From the NCBI RefSeq assembly GCF_900100785.1, contig NZ_FNCP01000007.1, forward strand, positions 62,001-126,000: a stretch of 64,000 nt of DNA, given 5' to 3'. The position numbers and the translations under genes were made by a program. The stretch is from Desulfosporosinus hippei DSM 8344. Its GTDB lineage: Bacteria > Bacillota > Desulfitobacteriia > Desulfitobacteriales > Desulfitobacteriaceae. The notes under the pieces were generated by a model that did no database searches, had not been told where the DNA came from, and saw only the letters and a program-made list of their open reading frames with translations. Shown here one piece after another: positions 27,131 through 35,802 of the stretch; within the stretch, counting starts at the first letter, position 1, and every line of letters begins with the position of its first letter.

Positions 27131-27655
27131 TTACTTACTACTGCGATTTACAATTAACGCCATATTTGTGATTATGGCGTATATTTCATCACTCACATTA
27201 TACTTACTTATTTGGCCGTTGGAAGACAATATCACTGTAATTTTACCAGCAGCGTTTTTATCACTTTCTATTAAATGCAACAAATAGGCATAGGAATCAC
27301 TGCTAACTGACAGTTGCTTAAACTCTCCATCAGCTACAAAGATAACCCAATAACCTATAGATACTTCGTTATTACTATTATTGTATAGTGCATTAGATAC
27401 ACTAGAAAAATCTTGGCCCAAGAAATTTTGATCACTTGTGAAATCAGTGTTGGGATTTGGAGGATTATTAAGAGAATATTGGTCGTTAATTGTACTGGCT
27501 TGGGAAACCGGATCTGAAAGATGACTATATACGCTTTTAAAAAAGCTTGGAAAAAGGACATAACCTACAACTCCAATAATCAAGATCCACAAAGCAAGTG
27601 CTTGTAAGTCCCGCCATAGATCGTTGCGCGGTGGTCGTCCCCAAGTATTAGGCAT
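27131..27655 (-). CDS. Membrane-anchored protein, function unknown
   Basis: One membrane helix (LQALALWILIIGVVGYVLFP) sits near residue 20, followed by a serine/asparagine-rich outer part of about 130 residues. I recognise no family. The ATG at 27655 has GGAGGGG seven bases upstream; the in-frame codon five residues earlier overlaps that site. It converges with the DMT protein gene. Confidence 0.68.
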   Translation of the reverse strand: MPNTWGRPPRNDLWRDLQALALWILIIGVVGYVLFPSFFKSVYSHLSDPVSQASTINDQYSLNNPPNPNTDFTSDQNFLGQDFSSVSNALYNNSNNEVSIGYWVIFVADGEFKQLSVSSDSYAYLLHLIESDKNAAGKITVILSSNGQISKYNVSDEIYAIITNMALIVNRSSK

Positions 27656-27803
27656 ATCAATCCCCTCCAATATACTTGAACTTTACTTTTTCTGACAACC
27701 ACAATGCTTCATATACCATATATACGTTTGTTTACTTAAAGATATGATTATTAAACTTGCATCTCTTAATTCCAACCTCTAAAATAGACTTGAGGTGGGA
27801 ATA

Positions 27804-29570
27804 TTGAATCTGCTTCGACAGAAGCTATCCTTGTTGCCAGAAAAACCTGGCGTTTATTTAATGAAAGATAATCAAGCTCAAATTATATATGTCGGGAAAG
27901 CAAAAGTTCTTAAAAACCGAGTTAAATCATATTTCACCGGTTCACACGACGGAAAAACTGCCCGGCTAGTTAGTCATATTTCAGATTTTGAATATATCAC
28001 GACGGATTCCGAAGTTGAAGCTCTTGTCTTAGAGTGTAATTTAATTAAGAAACACAACCCAAAATACAATATTCTCTTGCGCGATGATAAATCTTACCCC
28101 TACCTATCAATTACCGAAGAAAGTCACCCTCGAGTTCTTGTAACACGACAGTTGAAGAAAGATAAAAGTAAATACTATGGCCCTTATCCTAATGCAACGG
28201 CAGCTAGGGAAGCAGCTCGTTTACTAAATCGACTATTTCCTTTTCGAAAATGTCGTCAAATCCCCTCACAACCCTGCCTTTACTATCATTTAGAACAGTG
28301 CCTTGCCCCTTGTATTCAAGAGGTTCCCCCTGAAGTCTATAAAGGAATGCGCAAAGAGGTATCAACTTTTCTAAAAGGGGATCAAAGTGGTATCCTTACT
28401 CTCTTACAAGGGAAAATGATTAAAGCTTCTGAAGCTCTACAATTTGAACGAGCCAAGGAATACCGAGACCTTATTGAAGATTTGAAGCAGTTAGGAGAAA
28501 AACAAAACATCACCCTCAATGATTTTATTGATCGCGATGTTTTGGGTTTTGCAACCACAACTGACCAGATGTGTATTCAAGTATTCTATTTGCGTCAAGG
28601 AAAATTGCTTGCTAGAGATAATTTTATTTTTCCCTATTACGAAGAGCCGGAAGAAGCTTTTATTTCTTTTGTTGCTCAGTTTTATATAGAACGGGCAGTA
28701 TGGCCCAAAGAAATCTTAATTCCAGCCATTGAGTCCTTGGCTTTATCCAAACTCTTCCCTATCACAATTCCTCAGAAAGGAAAAAAAAGAGAATTGGTAC
28801 TAATGGCCATGACAAATGCTCAAACCACTCTTCATGACCAAATCACTCTTGAAATTAATCAACAGCAAGAAACAGGAGATGCTTTAAATACACTTGGGGA
28901 ACTCTTAAACATTTCAGTTCCCAGAAGAATTGAAGCCTTTGACATTTCCAATATTTCAGGAGCACACACTGTTGCTGGAATGGTACAATTTATTGAAGGC
29001 AAACCTGAACGCAGAGGTTATCGTAAATATAAAATCCAACCCATGGATACTTCTGATGATACTGCTGCCATGAAGCAAGTAATTTTTCGCAGGTATAGAC
29101 GATTAGTTTCCGAAAACGAAACTCTTCCTAACTTAATATTGGTGGATGGGGGTAAAGGGCAAATAAGGGCAGCATTAAGTGCCTTAAAGGAAATTAATCT
29201 AGTAATTCCAGTTGCCGGAATGGTTAAAAATGAACGTCATCAAACCCACGGACTAATTAATCAGTTTGGAGAACAGGTTCTCTTGCCTAAGAATCATCCT
29301 ACGTTTTTTTTACTTGGCAGAATTCAGGATGAAGTCCACCGCTTTGCGATTACCTTTCATCGTCAGCAGCGTGCCAAAAATATGACTTTTTCAATTCTGG
29401 ATGATATTCCGGGAATCGGCCCAAGACGTAAGCAACAGCTGTTACGTCATTTTCCGTCACTTGAAGATATTCAGTCTGCTAGCATCGTGGAATTACAAGC
29501 TTCCGGGATCCCATACAATACTGCTAAAACAATCTACGATTATTTTTGCTCAGGTTCTAAAAGTGATTGA
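27804..29570 (+). CDS. uvrC: Excinuclease ABC subunit C
   Basis: Makes both incisions in nucleotide excision repair with UvrA and UvrB. The N-terminal GIY-YIG nuclease is clear (GVYLMKD...IYVGKAKVLKNRV). The UVR motif lies in LQFERAKEYRDLIEDL, the RNase H-like endonuclease includes DISNISG and VDGGKGQ, and the tail has helix-hairpin-helix repeats (DDIPGIGPRRKQQLLRHF). A TTG at 27804 is preferred since GAGGT lies about seven bases before it; a GTG at 27795 overlaps that site. Length is normal. Confidence 0.95.
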   Translation: MNLLRQKLSLLPEKPGVYLMKDNQAQIIYVGKAKVLKNRVKSYFTGSHDGKTARLVSHISDFEYITTDSEVEALVLECNLIKKHNPKYNILLRDDKSYPYLSITEESHPRVLVTRQLKKDKSKYYGPYPNATAAREAARLLNRLFPFRKCRQIPSQPCLYYHLEQCLAPCIQEVPPEVYKGMRKEVSTFLKGDQSGILTLLQGKMIKASEALQFERAKEYRDLIEDLKQLGEKQNITLNDFIDRDVLGFATTTDQMCIQVFYLRQGKLLARDNFIFPYYEEPEEAFISFVAQFYIERAVWPKEILIPAIESLALSKLFPITIPQKGKKRELVLMAMTNAQTTLHDQITLEINQQQETGDALNTLGELLNISVPRRIEAFDISNISGAHTVAGMVQFIEGKPERRGYRKYKIQPMDTSDDTAAMKQVIFRRYRRLVSENETLPNLILVDGGKGQIRAALSALKEINLVIPVAGMVKNERHQTHGLINQFGEQVLLPKNHPTFFLLGRIQDEVHRFAITFHRQQRAKNMTFSILDDIPGIGPRRKQQLLRHFPSLEDIQSASIVELQASGIPYNTAKTIYDYFCSGSKSD

Positions 29571-29595
29571 CCTGTAAAGGAGGAAACACAATTCC

Positions 29596-29760
29596 GTGAT
29601 TCTTAATTATCGAGTCGAACTATGTCGCAAGTGTTATTTCAAACGCACCCATAAATGCTCAATTACCGATTTCTATATTCATAATTCTGCAATTGCTCTG
29701 GTTAAACCGGGAGGAGAATGTATTAAATACACGCCTATTCCCTGGATACCACAACTATAA
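29596..29760 (+). CDS. 54-residue cysteine-containing small protein (tentative)
   Basis: A GTG-started frame (MILNYRVELCRKCYFKRTHKC...) begins 25 bases after uvrC with AAAGGAGG upstream, though the spacing of 12 bases is long. CRKC and two more cysteines (C21, C42) suggest a small metal-binding fold. The strong ribosome site supports translation. No family recognised; it could be co-transcribed with uvrC. Confidence 0.5.
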   Translation: MILNYRVELCRKCYFKRTHKCSITDFYIHNSAIALVKPGGECIKYTPIPWIPQL

Positions 29761-29798
29761 CTGCTGCTATCGTAAAAGAAACTTGGCTGGCACCCTCA

Positions 29799-30124
29799 CG
29801 AAGACACTGTCTTCGCACGTATTAGCCCTTCTTGCTGACACTGTCCACCCACTGATAACTTAGCGAAGAAGCTTCCAGCGCCAGGAGTTTTCCTAGTTGC
29901 CCTTATACTTAGACGAAGACACTGTCTTCGCACGTATTAAACCTTCTTGCAGTATATAACTAAGTTTATAGTATTGGAACTGGGTATAAAGAAAACTTGG
30001 CTGGCGCCCGAAGACACTGGCTTCGCACGTATTAGCCGTCTTGCAGCCTCTGGCGCAGGCGGCTGCCTAGTTGCACTTATGCTTGGACGAAGACACTGTC
30101 TTCGCACGTATTAAATCTTCTTGC
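29799..30124. repeat. Four copies of a 37-nt hairpin repeat in two larger duplicated units
   Basis: Copies lie at 29799-29835, 29914-29950, 30009-30044 and 30088-30124. Each starts with the hairpin cgaagac/gtcttcg and continues cacgtatta, then cttcttgc. The first and third are preceded by an aacttggctggc block and the second and fourth are followed by agtatataac, so the array looks like a roughly 200-base unit duplicated once with divergence. The copies are too uneven in spacing for a CRISPR. Nothing coding is visible here. Confidence 0.85.
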
Positions 30125-30157
30125 AGTATATAACGAAAGTTTATACTTTCTGATAGT

Positions 30158-30188
30158 ACAAAAAAGTCCAGCAAAATTGCTGGACTTT
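30158..30188 (-). terminator. Terminator of the NlpC/P60 gene
   Basis: Ten-base stem aaagtccagc/gctggacttt with a six-base loop; T-run on the minus side. It lies 14 bases beyond the stop codon. Confidence 0.88.
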
Positions 30189-30201
30189 AAAACTTTTGGA
30201 A

Positions 30202-30981
30202 CTAGTTAACCCGACGAGCACCTACATACCGAGCAGCATAGTAACTATCGTTAAGGCTTGTGGTACGCACACCACTGTTTGAAGCATGTACGAATTGTCC
30301 ACCACCAATGTAAACACCTACATGAGACGGGCCTTTCGCATAAGTCGAGAAGAAAACCAAGTCGCCCGATTGTAGCTTATCTTTCTTTACTGGTGTCCCT
30401 ACATTAAATTGCGCAGAAGATGTTCTAGGCAAAGATATCCCTGAACCCTTAAAAACATACTGTGTATACCCTGAGCAATCGAAACCCTTCTTGCTGGTTC
30501 CGCCAAATACATAGGGCACTCCTGTTAGGCTTAGGGCATTACTGACAAGTGTAGAATCACTTGAACGGGATACCTGTTGTTTAGGTTCTTCTGCAACTTG
30601 CACTGCTTTGGTTTCAATCTTTGCTGCCTGCGCTTTCTTTGCAGCTTGCAAATCCGTTGTCGGCTGAGTTTTCTTTGCGACAATTACAGATTTACTTTGT
30701 GTTGAGATAGGTTCAGGCTCTGATTTTTCCGGTGCGGGTAGACTTTCCACATTCACACTGGTCTTTGCTGTGATTTCAGTCCATTGTAGTTGCTTTCGAA
30801 CTGTCTGAGTATAAGTGTCATCTGATACATTTGCTGAAGCAACTAACAAAGGCTTCATGGGAATAGGACTCGGAGTCGTACTCTGTTCAGATGAAGCTAA
30901 TGCCGGAAGGCTGCTTGCTAAAAGCAGACCAGCGAAAGTGATGCTTCCCAACCACTTCCGCGTAGATGAGGAAACCACCAA
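30202..30981 (-). CDS. Secreted NlpC/P60 peptidoglycan hydrolase
   Basis: Cleaves peptide bonds in cell-wall stem peptides. A signal peptide (WLGSITFAGLLLASSLPALAS) precedes a lysine/proline/alanine-rich linker. The C-terminal NlpC/P60 domain (from about residue 150) has the catalytic triad in FDCSGY, PSHVGVYIG and FVHAS. A TTG at 30981 is best placed after AAAGGTGG; a GTG at 30993 overlaps that site and a GTG at 30978 is also possible. The c-di-AMP riboswitch directly upstream puts wall hydrolysis under osmotic/second-messenger control. Confidence 0.92.
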   Translation of the reverse strand: MVVSSSTRKWLGSITFAGLLLASSLPALASSEQSTTPSPIPMKPLLVASANVSDDTYTQTVRKQLQWTEITAKTSVNVESLPAPEKSEPEPISTQSKSVIVAKKTQPTTDLQAAKKAQAAKIETKAVQVAEEPKQQVSRSSDSTLVSNALSLTGVPYVFGGTSKKGFDCSGYTQYVFKGSGISLPRTSSAQFNVGTPVKKDKLQSGDLVFFSTYAKGPSHVGVYIGGGQFVHASNSGVRTTSLNDSYYAARYVGARRVN

Positions 30982-30999
30982 GTGTACGTCCACCTTTCT

Positions 31000-31135
31000 T
31001 AGCTTACGAGGTTAGTTGACGGATTCGGGCAGTAGGTGTAAAGCCCTACACGTGAATGGGCACGTGATTCACCCCAAAATTATCCCCCGCTCCAAAGTAC
31101 GGCATTTGGACTCAGCTTTTTCTTAATACATACTA
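31000..31135 (-). promoter_or_regulatory. c-di-AMP (ydaO/yuaA) riboswitch
   Basis: On the minus strand the conserved blocks appear in order: TATTAAG near the 5' end, GAGCGGGGGA, GGGGTGAATCACG, TAGGGCTTTACACCTA, then GCCCGAATCCGTCAACTAAC and CCTCGTAAGCTA at the 3' end. This matches the ydaO consensus closely. The class binds cyclic di-AMP and usually turns off cell-wall hydrolase and ion-transport genes. It ends a few bases before the NlpC/P60 ribosome site. Confidence 0.88.
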
Positions 31136-31559
31136 TTCGAGACAAACCTAAAATGTCCTGCATTTACTCCCGAGGAAATTTATTCCTCAGTAAATATTTT
31201 CCATTATTCTCTTTTTTTTTAAGTTTTAAAGGGGTGGGTATTATCCGTCTTATGCTAATTCTGTCGTATTCACTCAAAATGAATGGTCTCACTTAAATCC
31301 CTACAACAGTGTATCCCAATTTCAATCTAACATTCATCCATTGTTTTCCTAGTATACAACACTTTGGATAGTATGTAATAAGGAAGACATTATCAAAAGT
31401 AACTTTACAAAAAACCTGAACAGAAGTGCCCCCACCTTTTGATGGTGGGGGCATTAAATGGATAAAACCTTATGCAAAGTTGTAGAGTAAGGGTCAAAGA
31501 ATTTGAGAAAACCCCAAAATTAAGCCTTACTTTAAAACTAAAACATCACGAAATAAGGT
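31136..31559. other. Long intergenic region with one GC-rich hairpin
   Basis: About 420 bases between the riboswitch and the DUF711 gene end. It holds an AT-rich stretch, likely the promoter for the riboswitch transcript, and a perfect ten-base hairpin (tgcccccacc/ggtgggggca, 31427-31453). The hairpin lies about 105 bases beyond the DUF711 stop without an adjacent T-run, so a terminator role is only possible. No coding frame seen. Confidence 0.5.
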
Positions 31560-32927
31560 CTAATTAGTAAGGCTAATAATTGGTGCAGGAATACGACCTC
31601 CACGATGAACAAACAAATTCGACGAGTATGGATGAATAGCAATGATCGGCGCTCCGCCTAATAGCCCTCCGAATTCCACTCTATCCCCGGCTTGTTTGCC
31701 AATCGCTGGGATTACTCGTACAGCAGTTGTTTTCTTGTTGATCATTCCTATGGCTGCTTCGTCAGCGATAATTGCGGAAATTGTTTCTGCACTAACATCA
31801 CCCGGTAGGGCAATCATATCCAGACCGACTGAACAAACACAAGTCATTGCTTCCAGCTTGTCAAGTGTTAAGGCTCCTTCTTCAACCGCTCTTACCATTC
31901 CCGCATCTTCTGACACTGGAATGAAAGCGCCACTCAGCCCTCCGACATGAGATGATGCCATTGCTCCGCCCTTTTTAACGGCATCGTTAAGCAAAGCTAA
32001 AGCTGCCGTTGTACCGTGAGTTCCACAACGCTCAAGCCCCATATTCTCTAATATTTCTGCCACGCTATCCCCGATTGCGGGAGTAGGTGCCAGAGACAAG
32101 TCTACAATTCCAAAAGGAACGTTAAGTGACTTGGAGGCGGCACGTGCAATCAACTCGCCCATCCGAGTGATTTTAAAGGAAGTTTGCTTTATTAAATTAG
32201 AAAGCTCACTGAAGTCTGCATTAGGATGTTCTTTTACAACTTTAGCCACAACCCCTGGCCCACTAACCCCGACGTTGATAACCCTTTCCGGTTCTCCGAC
32301 ACCATGGAAAGCACCAGCCATGAAGGGGTTATCTTCCGGCGCATTACAGAATACAACTAACTTAGCTGCAGCTATTCCATCATTATCCGCAGTAAGTTGT
32401 GCTGATTTCAAGATTATATTACCCATTTTTAGTACGGCGTCCATGTTAATTCCAGCTTTTGTGGTACCAATATTAACCGATGAGCAGACAAACTCTGTCT
32501 CGCTCAGTGCTTGTGGGATTGAATCAATCAGTGCCAAATCGCCATTAGTAAACCCTTTTTGCACAAGAGCTGAAAAACCGCCAATAAAATTTATCCCGAT
32601 TTCACGAGCGGCTTTGTTCAAAGCTTTTGCAATCCGCACCATTTCTTCCGAGTTCATTTGAGCAGCTGCAATCGCTATAGGAGTCACCGAAACTCGCTTA
32701 TTAATGATGGGAATTCCATAACGAGCTGATATTTGCTCACCAACTTCTACTAAGCGCCCAGCATTTTTAGTAATCTTATCGTAGATTTTCGATTCCATTT
32801 TGCCGATGTCATCAGAGCTACAATCGAGTAAACTTATACCCATGGTAATCGTTCTGATATCAAGATTTTCTTTCTGAATCATATTAATTGTTTGTTGAAT
32901 TTCTTCTCGTGCGAACGTGATCGTCAT
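31560..32927 (-). CDS. DUF711 (UPF0210, PFL family) protein
   Basis: A 455-residue protein with the conserved glycine-rich blocks of the family: [53 protein letters not shown], and [12 protein letters not shown] at the end. The fold is related to glycyl radical/ATP-cone enzymes but there is no glycyl radical motif, and the reaction is unknown. It follows an ACT-domain gene by 43 bases, the usual pair in Firmicutes and archaea. ATG with GGAGG upstream. Confidence 0.9.
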   Translation of the reverse strand: MTITFAREEIQQTINMIQKENLDIRTITMGISLLDCSSDDIGKMESKIYDKITKNAGRLVEVGEQISARYGIPIINKRVSVTPIAIAAAQMNSEEMVRIAKALNKAAREIGINFIGGFSALVQKGFTNGDLALIDSIPQALSETEFVCSSVNIGTTKAGINMDAVLKMGNIILKSAQLTADNDGIAAAKLVVFCNAPEDNPFMAGAFHGVGEPERVINVGVSGPGVVAKVVKEHPNADFSELSNLIKQTSFKITRMGELIARAASKSLNVPFGIVDLSLAPTPAIGDSVAEILENMGLERCGTHGTTAALALLNDAVKKGGAMASSHVGGLSGAFIPVSEDAGMVRAVEEGALTLDKLEAMTCVCSVGLDMIALPGDVSAETISAIIADEAAIGMINKKTTAVRVIPAIGKQAGDRVEFGGLLGGAPIIAIHPYSSNLFVHRGGRIPAPIISLTN

Positions 32928-32970
32928 TACTTACCTCCACTATTCCACTAATAGAATTAAATAAATACCA

Positions 32971-33264
32971 TTAAATGCGGTGCATAAACCTAAAGATATC
33001 TTCGTGTTGAACCTTGACCTGCAACCCTTTTTCATTACCCTCTTGCTCCAGAGTTTGAGCCAATCCATCAATCTCAATAGTCGCAGGTTCTAAGTCAACA
33101 ATCATAATCATTGTAAAAAATTCATCAAGTATTGTTTGGCTAATATCTAGTACGTTTACCTGGCAATCTGCTAGGCGTCCTGAAACCCAAGCAATAATTC
33201 CAATCTGGTCACGACCTATTACCGTAATAATTGCACGGTTAGATTCTTCTCGTGGCATTGTCAT
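32971..33264 (-). CDS. ACT domain protein (UPF0237)
   Basis: A 97-residue single ACT domain (AIITVIGRDQIGIIAWVSGRLADCQVNVLDI) resembling GcvR-type sensors. ACT domains bind amino acids or similar small ligands. The constant neighbour, DUF711, suggests it senses the substrate or product of that enzyme. ATG with GGGAGG upstream. Upstream TTGAGT and TAGTCT spaced 17 bases apart may be its promoter. Confidence 0.9.
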   Translation of the reverse strand: MTMPREESNRAIITVIGRDQIGIIAWVSGRLADCQVNVLDISQTILDEFFTMIMIVDLEPATIEIDGLAQTLEQEGNEKGLQVKVQHEDIFRFMHRI

Positions 33265-33493
33265 CGTTTTTCCTCCCTTTGTAGACCAATCAACTATATG
33301 GGGATTAGACTAACATATTTACGTTGTATACTCAAGCCTATTCTTTTTATGTAAACTTTCAATAAATTACTTTACAATATAATTATATAAAGTGCACACT
33401 CAAAAGAAGGATATTCTAGCGATTTTTCATCATTATTTAAGATGATTATTTTAGTTTAGTAACCAGCTAGAGAATGAAATGATCATTATTCCT

Positions 33494-33524
33494 ATTGAAA
33501 AAGAGAGCTCGTCCGAGCTCTCTT
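33494..33524 (-). terminator. Terminator of the HesB-like gene
   Basis: Eleven-base stem aagagagctcg/cgagctctctt with a two-base loop; on the minus strand it continues TTTTTC. It lies just past the stop codon. Confidence 0.88.
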
Positions 33525-33534
33525 GGGAAAACTT

Positions 33535-33861
33535 TTATGAACAACTTCCGCCGCAACTATCGCCACAACCTCCGCCGGACTTTGCTGTACGAATTTCAAA
33601 TCCGCCACCATGACTGGATTCCACAAAATCGATTACAGCACCTTCTAAGTGGGTTGTAAGTTTTTTATCCGTAAGAATGGAAACACCGTGCTCTACATCA
33701 AGAATATCTTCATCTGTTTTTGACTCTTCCAGAGTCATGCCGAAATTCGGCCCACCTCAGCCAATGCCTGCAAGATAAAGGCGAAGGAATGCATTTTCTT
33801 TATTTTGGTTCTTAAGCACTTCTTTAACTTTTTGGGCAGCTAGTTCCGTAATATTAACCAT
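33535..33861 (-). CDS. HesB-like selenoprotein with in-frame UGA (Sec35)
   Basis: Read through a UGA at 33759-33757, the frame runs 108 residues from an ATG at 33861 with AAAAGGAG upstream. Residues 1-34 (MVNITELAAQKVKEVLKNQN...) and 36-108 align as one HesB/IscA-like fold: LYLAGIG-U-GGPNFGMTLEES places Sec at the conserved first cysteine of the G-C-G/S-G-P motif. The tail CGDSCGGSC supplies further thiols. HesB-like selenoproteins are a known bacterial Sec family. A hairpin of bacterial SECIS type follows the UGA. Opening only after the UGA would give a headless 67-residue protein. Confidence 0.85.
33721..33756 (-). promoter_or_regulatory. Candidate bacterial SECIS element
   Basis: On the minus strand a seven-base stem tgactct/agagtca encloses a GGA loop. 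The loop starts 26 bases after the UGA, inside the 16-37 base window for bacterial SECIS elements, and begins with G as SelB requires. A second small stem gccga/tcggc lies between. Confidence 0.75.
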
Positions 33862-33954
33862 TATCTTCACTCCTTTTAATTCAACTGATTCTAAATATAC
33901 CATACTTCAAGTTTTTTTAAAAGTATCTTCTAAATATAACTCCAATTTTCTAAT

Positions 33955-34194
33955 TTATACTTGTTTGCCATTGCTATTTGGTTGGAAATCTTTCCAAAGA
34001 CGACGAACCTCAACTTCAATACTTGCCGGCAGATCTTGCGAGAATCTCTGCCATTGCTTTAATTCCCCTTGGATTACCTGAACCCAACTATGATCTTTCG
34101 GCCAAGCAATAAAAGCCTTCGGTTGGGGAAGAAATATAGTCCGAGCAAGTCCTAAGAATACTAGAATCGTGAACAATCGCCAAAGCCAACGCAT
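33955..34194 (-). CDS. Small membrane-anchored protein, function unknown
   Basis: A 79-residue protein with one N-terminal helix (LWRLFTILVFLGLARTIFL) and a soluble remainder rich in tryptophan and charge. AAAGGAT precedes the ATG. It follows the HD-domain gene by 23 bases and is probably translated from the same transcript. No family recognised. Confidence 0.6.
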   Translation of the reverse strand: MRWLWRLFTILVFLGLARTIFLPQPKAFIAWPKDHSWVQVIQGELKQWQRFSQDLPASIEVEVRRLWKDFQPNSNGKQV

Positions 34195-34217
34195 TATCGT
34201 GATTCATCCTTTCAAGC

Positions 34218-34847
34218 TTATCTACTATCAGCTTGTCCAGAATCAGAAATTTTAAATCGTTCAGCATGGAATTGTTGCCAGAATCCTTCCATATAAAGAA
34301 ATAGTGGATCATAAAAAGTCCGAGCGGTCTTCGTGAATAGGTGATCCCGATAACTACAGATTCTTTCGCGGTAAAACTTTTCACAGGAGTTTTCTCCTAC
34401 CAAAGTCCAGCCTTGAACACCGGCCCAGATAAATAAACGTCCTAATCCTATGGCACCAACAAAGTCTAATTTATCGGCATCGTACACAATTTTCGCTTCA
34501 AGGGTCTTTGGTTCATGACCTGCCTCTCGAGAATGAGAAACGATAGCCTCTCTAACTTGGCTAACAATCTCTTCCGAATAGCCATTTTTTAAAAGTATGT
34601 TCACAGCTAAACCCGCACTGCTTTCAGCGTGAGTCTTCTCAACAGCGCCAGACCGACCGATATCATGTAAAAGTGCTGCCAATTCGACGACAGTGATATC
34701 TGCACCTTCTTCTAGAGCAAGTTTTCTCCCCCACTCTCTGACTCGTAGTGCATGGTCTAGATCATGGGCACGATCCTTTCTTGCATAAAAACCTTGAGCA
34801 ACTTGAATAATCTGCTGTAAGGCATCGTGATTCGCTGTATTATCCAT
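34218..34847 (-). CDS. HD-domain phosphohydrolase
   Basis: A 209-residue metal-dependent phosphohydrolase of the HD superfamily. Metal ligands are seen in HDLDHALRV, the hallmark ALLHDIGR and a later DADKLD. Relatives act on nucleotides, but no substrate can be named. I chose the ATG at 34847 because GGGGGGA lies nearby; 15 upstream in-frame residues lack a ribosome site. Confidence 0.88.
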   Translation of the reverse strand: MDNTANHDALQQIIQVAQGFYARKDRAHDLDHALRVREWGRKLALEEGADITVVELAALLHDIGRSGAVEKTHAESSAGLAVNILLKNGYSEEIVSQVREAIVSHSREAGHEPKTLEAKIVYDADKLDFVGAIGLGRLFIWAGVQGWTLVGENSCEKFYRERICSYRDHLFTKTARTFYDPLFLYMEGFWQQFHAERFKISDSGQADSR

Positions 34848-35078
34848 TTTCCAATCCCCCCCATTCCAGAAGGATAAATCGTAAGATTTCAAACTTAGTG
34901 CTAGTTTAAATTTATCTTATTCCCGTAACTTCGGCTTGTCAAGTTTACCAGTTATGGAATATTGTACTCATTATTCTAAATGCATTCTTTGGGTATCTAG
35001 TTTTCACCCATTTCCAAACCGATAATGCTTAAATTATGATATACTTTTCCTAAAAATATATTTTACTTAGGAGAAGCT

Positions 35079-35801
35079 ATGCGCAAATACTTACCAACAT
35101 TTTTACTTATATTGGGGGCATCTATGGCAGCCTTCCTTTACATAGTCTCAACTAACTCTATGATTCCACTATCAACTCTTAATCAGGAATCCCCTACAAA
35201 CCCCGAGCCCCTGTCCATAACTTCAGGGCAAAGCCTTGATTCCTCTTCTTCACATCCAGATAAGCAACTCACTACCACCAGCCCCACCGAAACTCATCGT
35301 GTTTCTGACCCTCGAGCCCTTCTTCTCTATGAAAAGGGACTGAAGCTTTATTATCAACGCCAATTTCCTGAAGCTTTAGTCCTCTTTAATCAAGCTTTGC
35401 AAATCGATGACCTTTGTTATGAAGCACTGAATGCCAAAGGGGCCACTCTAGCTTTTCAAGGGCAACATGATCAAGGGCTTGCCCTTATTAAGCAAGCCCT
35501 TGATCTAAACCCCACCTTTGTTTATGCAAATTTCAATTTAGGCCTGGCCTATGAACTTGCCGGTAAGTGGGATGATTCTATCGCTTCCTATCAAAAAGCT
35601 TTACAGCTCGATGATCAAGACACCTGGAGTTATTATGGCATAGCCAGCATATACGGCCGCCAAGGCAATGTTGAGAAAGTCCTGGTATATCTGGAACAAG
35701 CTATAGCACTTGATCCTGATGTCAAGTCAGTCGCCCGGAGCGAGCATGACTTTTCTCCAGTTCAACACGACACTCGTTTTCAAGCTCTGGTTAAGCCCTA
35801 A
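35079..35801 (+). CDS. TPR-repeat protein, exported or membrane-anchored
   Basis: An N-terminal hydrophobic segment (FLLILGASMAAFLYIVST) is followed by a serine/threonine/proline-rich linker. Three to four tetratricopeptide repeats start near residue 80 (ALLLYEKGLKLYYQRQFPEALVLFNQAL, then EALNAKGATLAFQGQ). Such proteins bind partners rather than catalyse. It abuts the PepF gene tail to tail with one base between stops. Confidence 0.82.
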   Translation: MRKYLPTFLLILGASMAAFLYIVSTNSMIPLSTLNQESPTNPEPLSITSGQSLDSSSSHPDKQLTTTSPTETHRVSDPRALLLYEKGLKLYYQRQFPEALVLFNQALQIDDLCYEALNAKGATLAFQGQHDQGLALIKQALDLNPTFVYANFNLGLAYELAGKWDDSIASYQKALQLDDQDTWSYYGIASIYGRQGNVEKVLVYLEQAIALDPDVKSVARSEHDFSPVQHDTRFQALVKP

Positions 35802-35802
35802 C

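Noticed and set aside
29799-30124. CRISPR array
   Set aside because: Four repeats with spacers of 42-78 bases that are themselves partly duplicated, and no cas genes.
32131-32661. 176-codon plus-strand frame inside the DUF711 gene
   Set aside because: Antisense to a clear family match, with no ribosome site; caused by codon bias.
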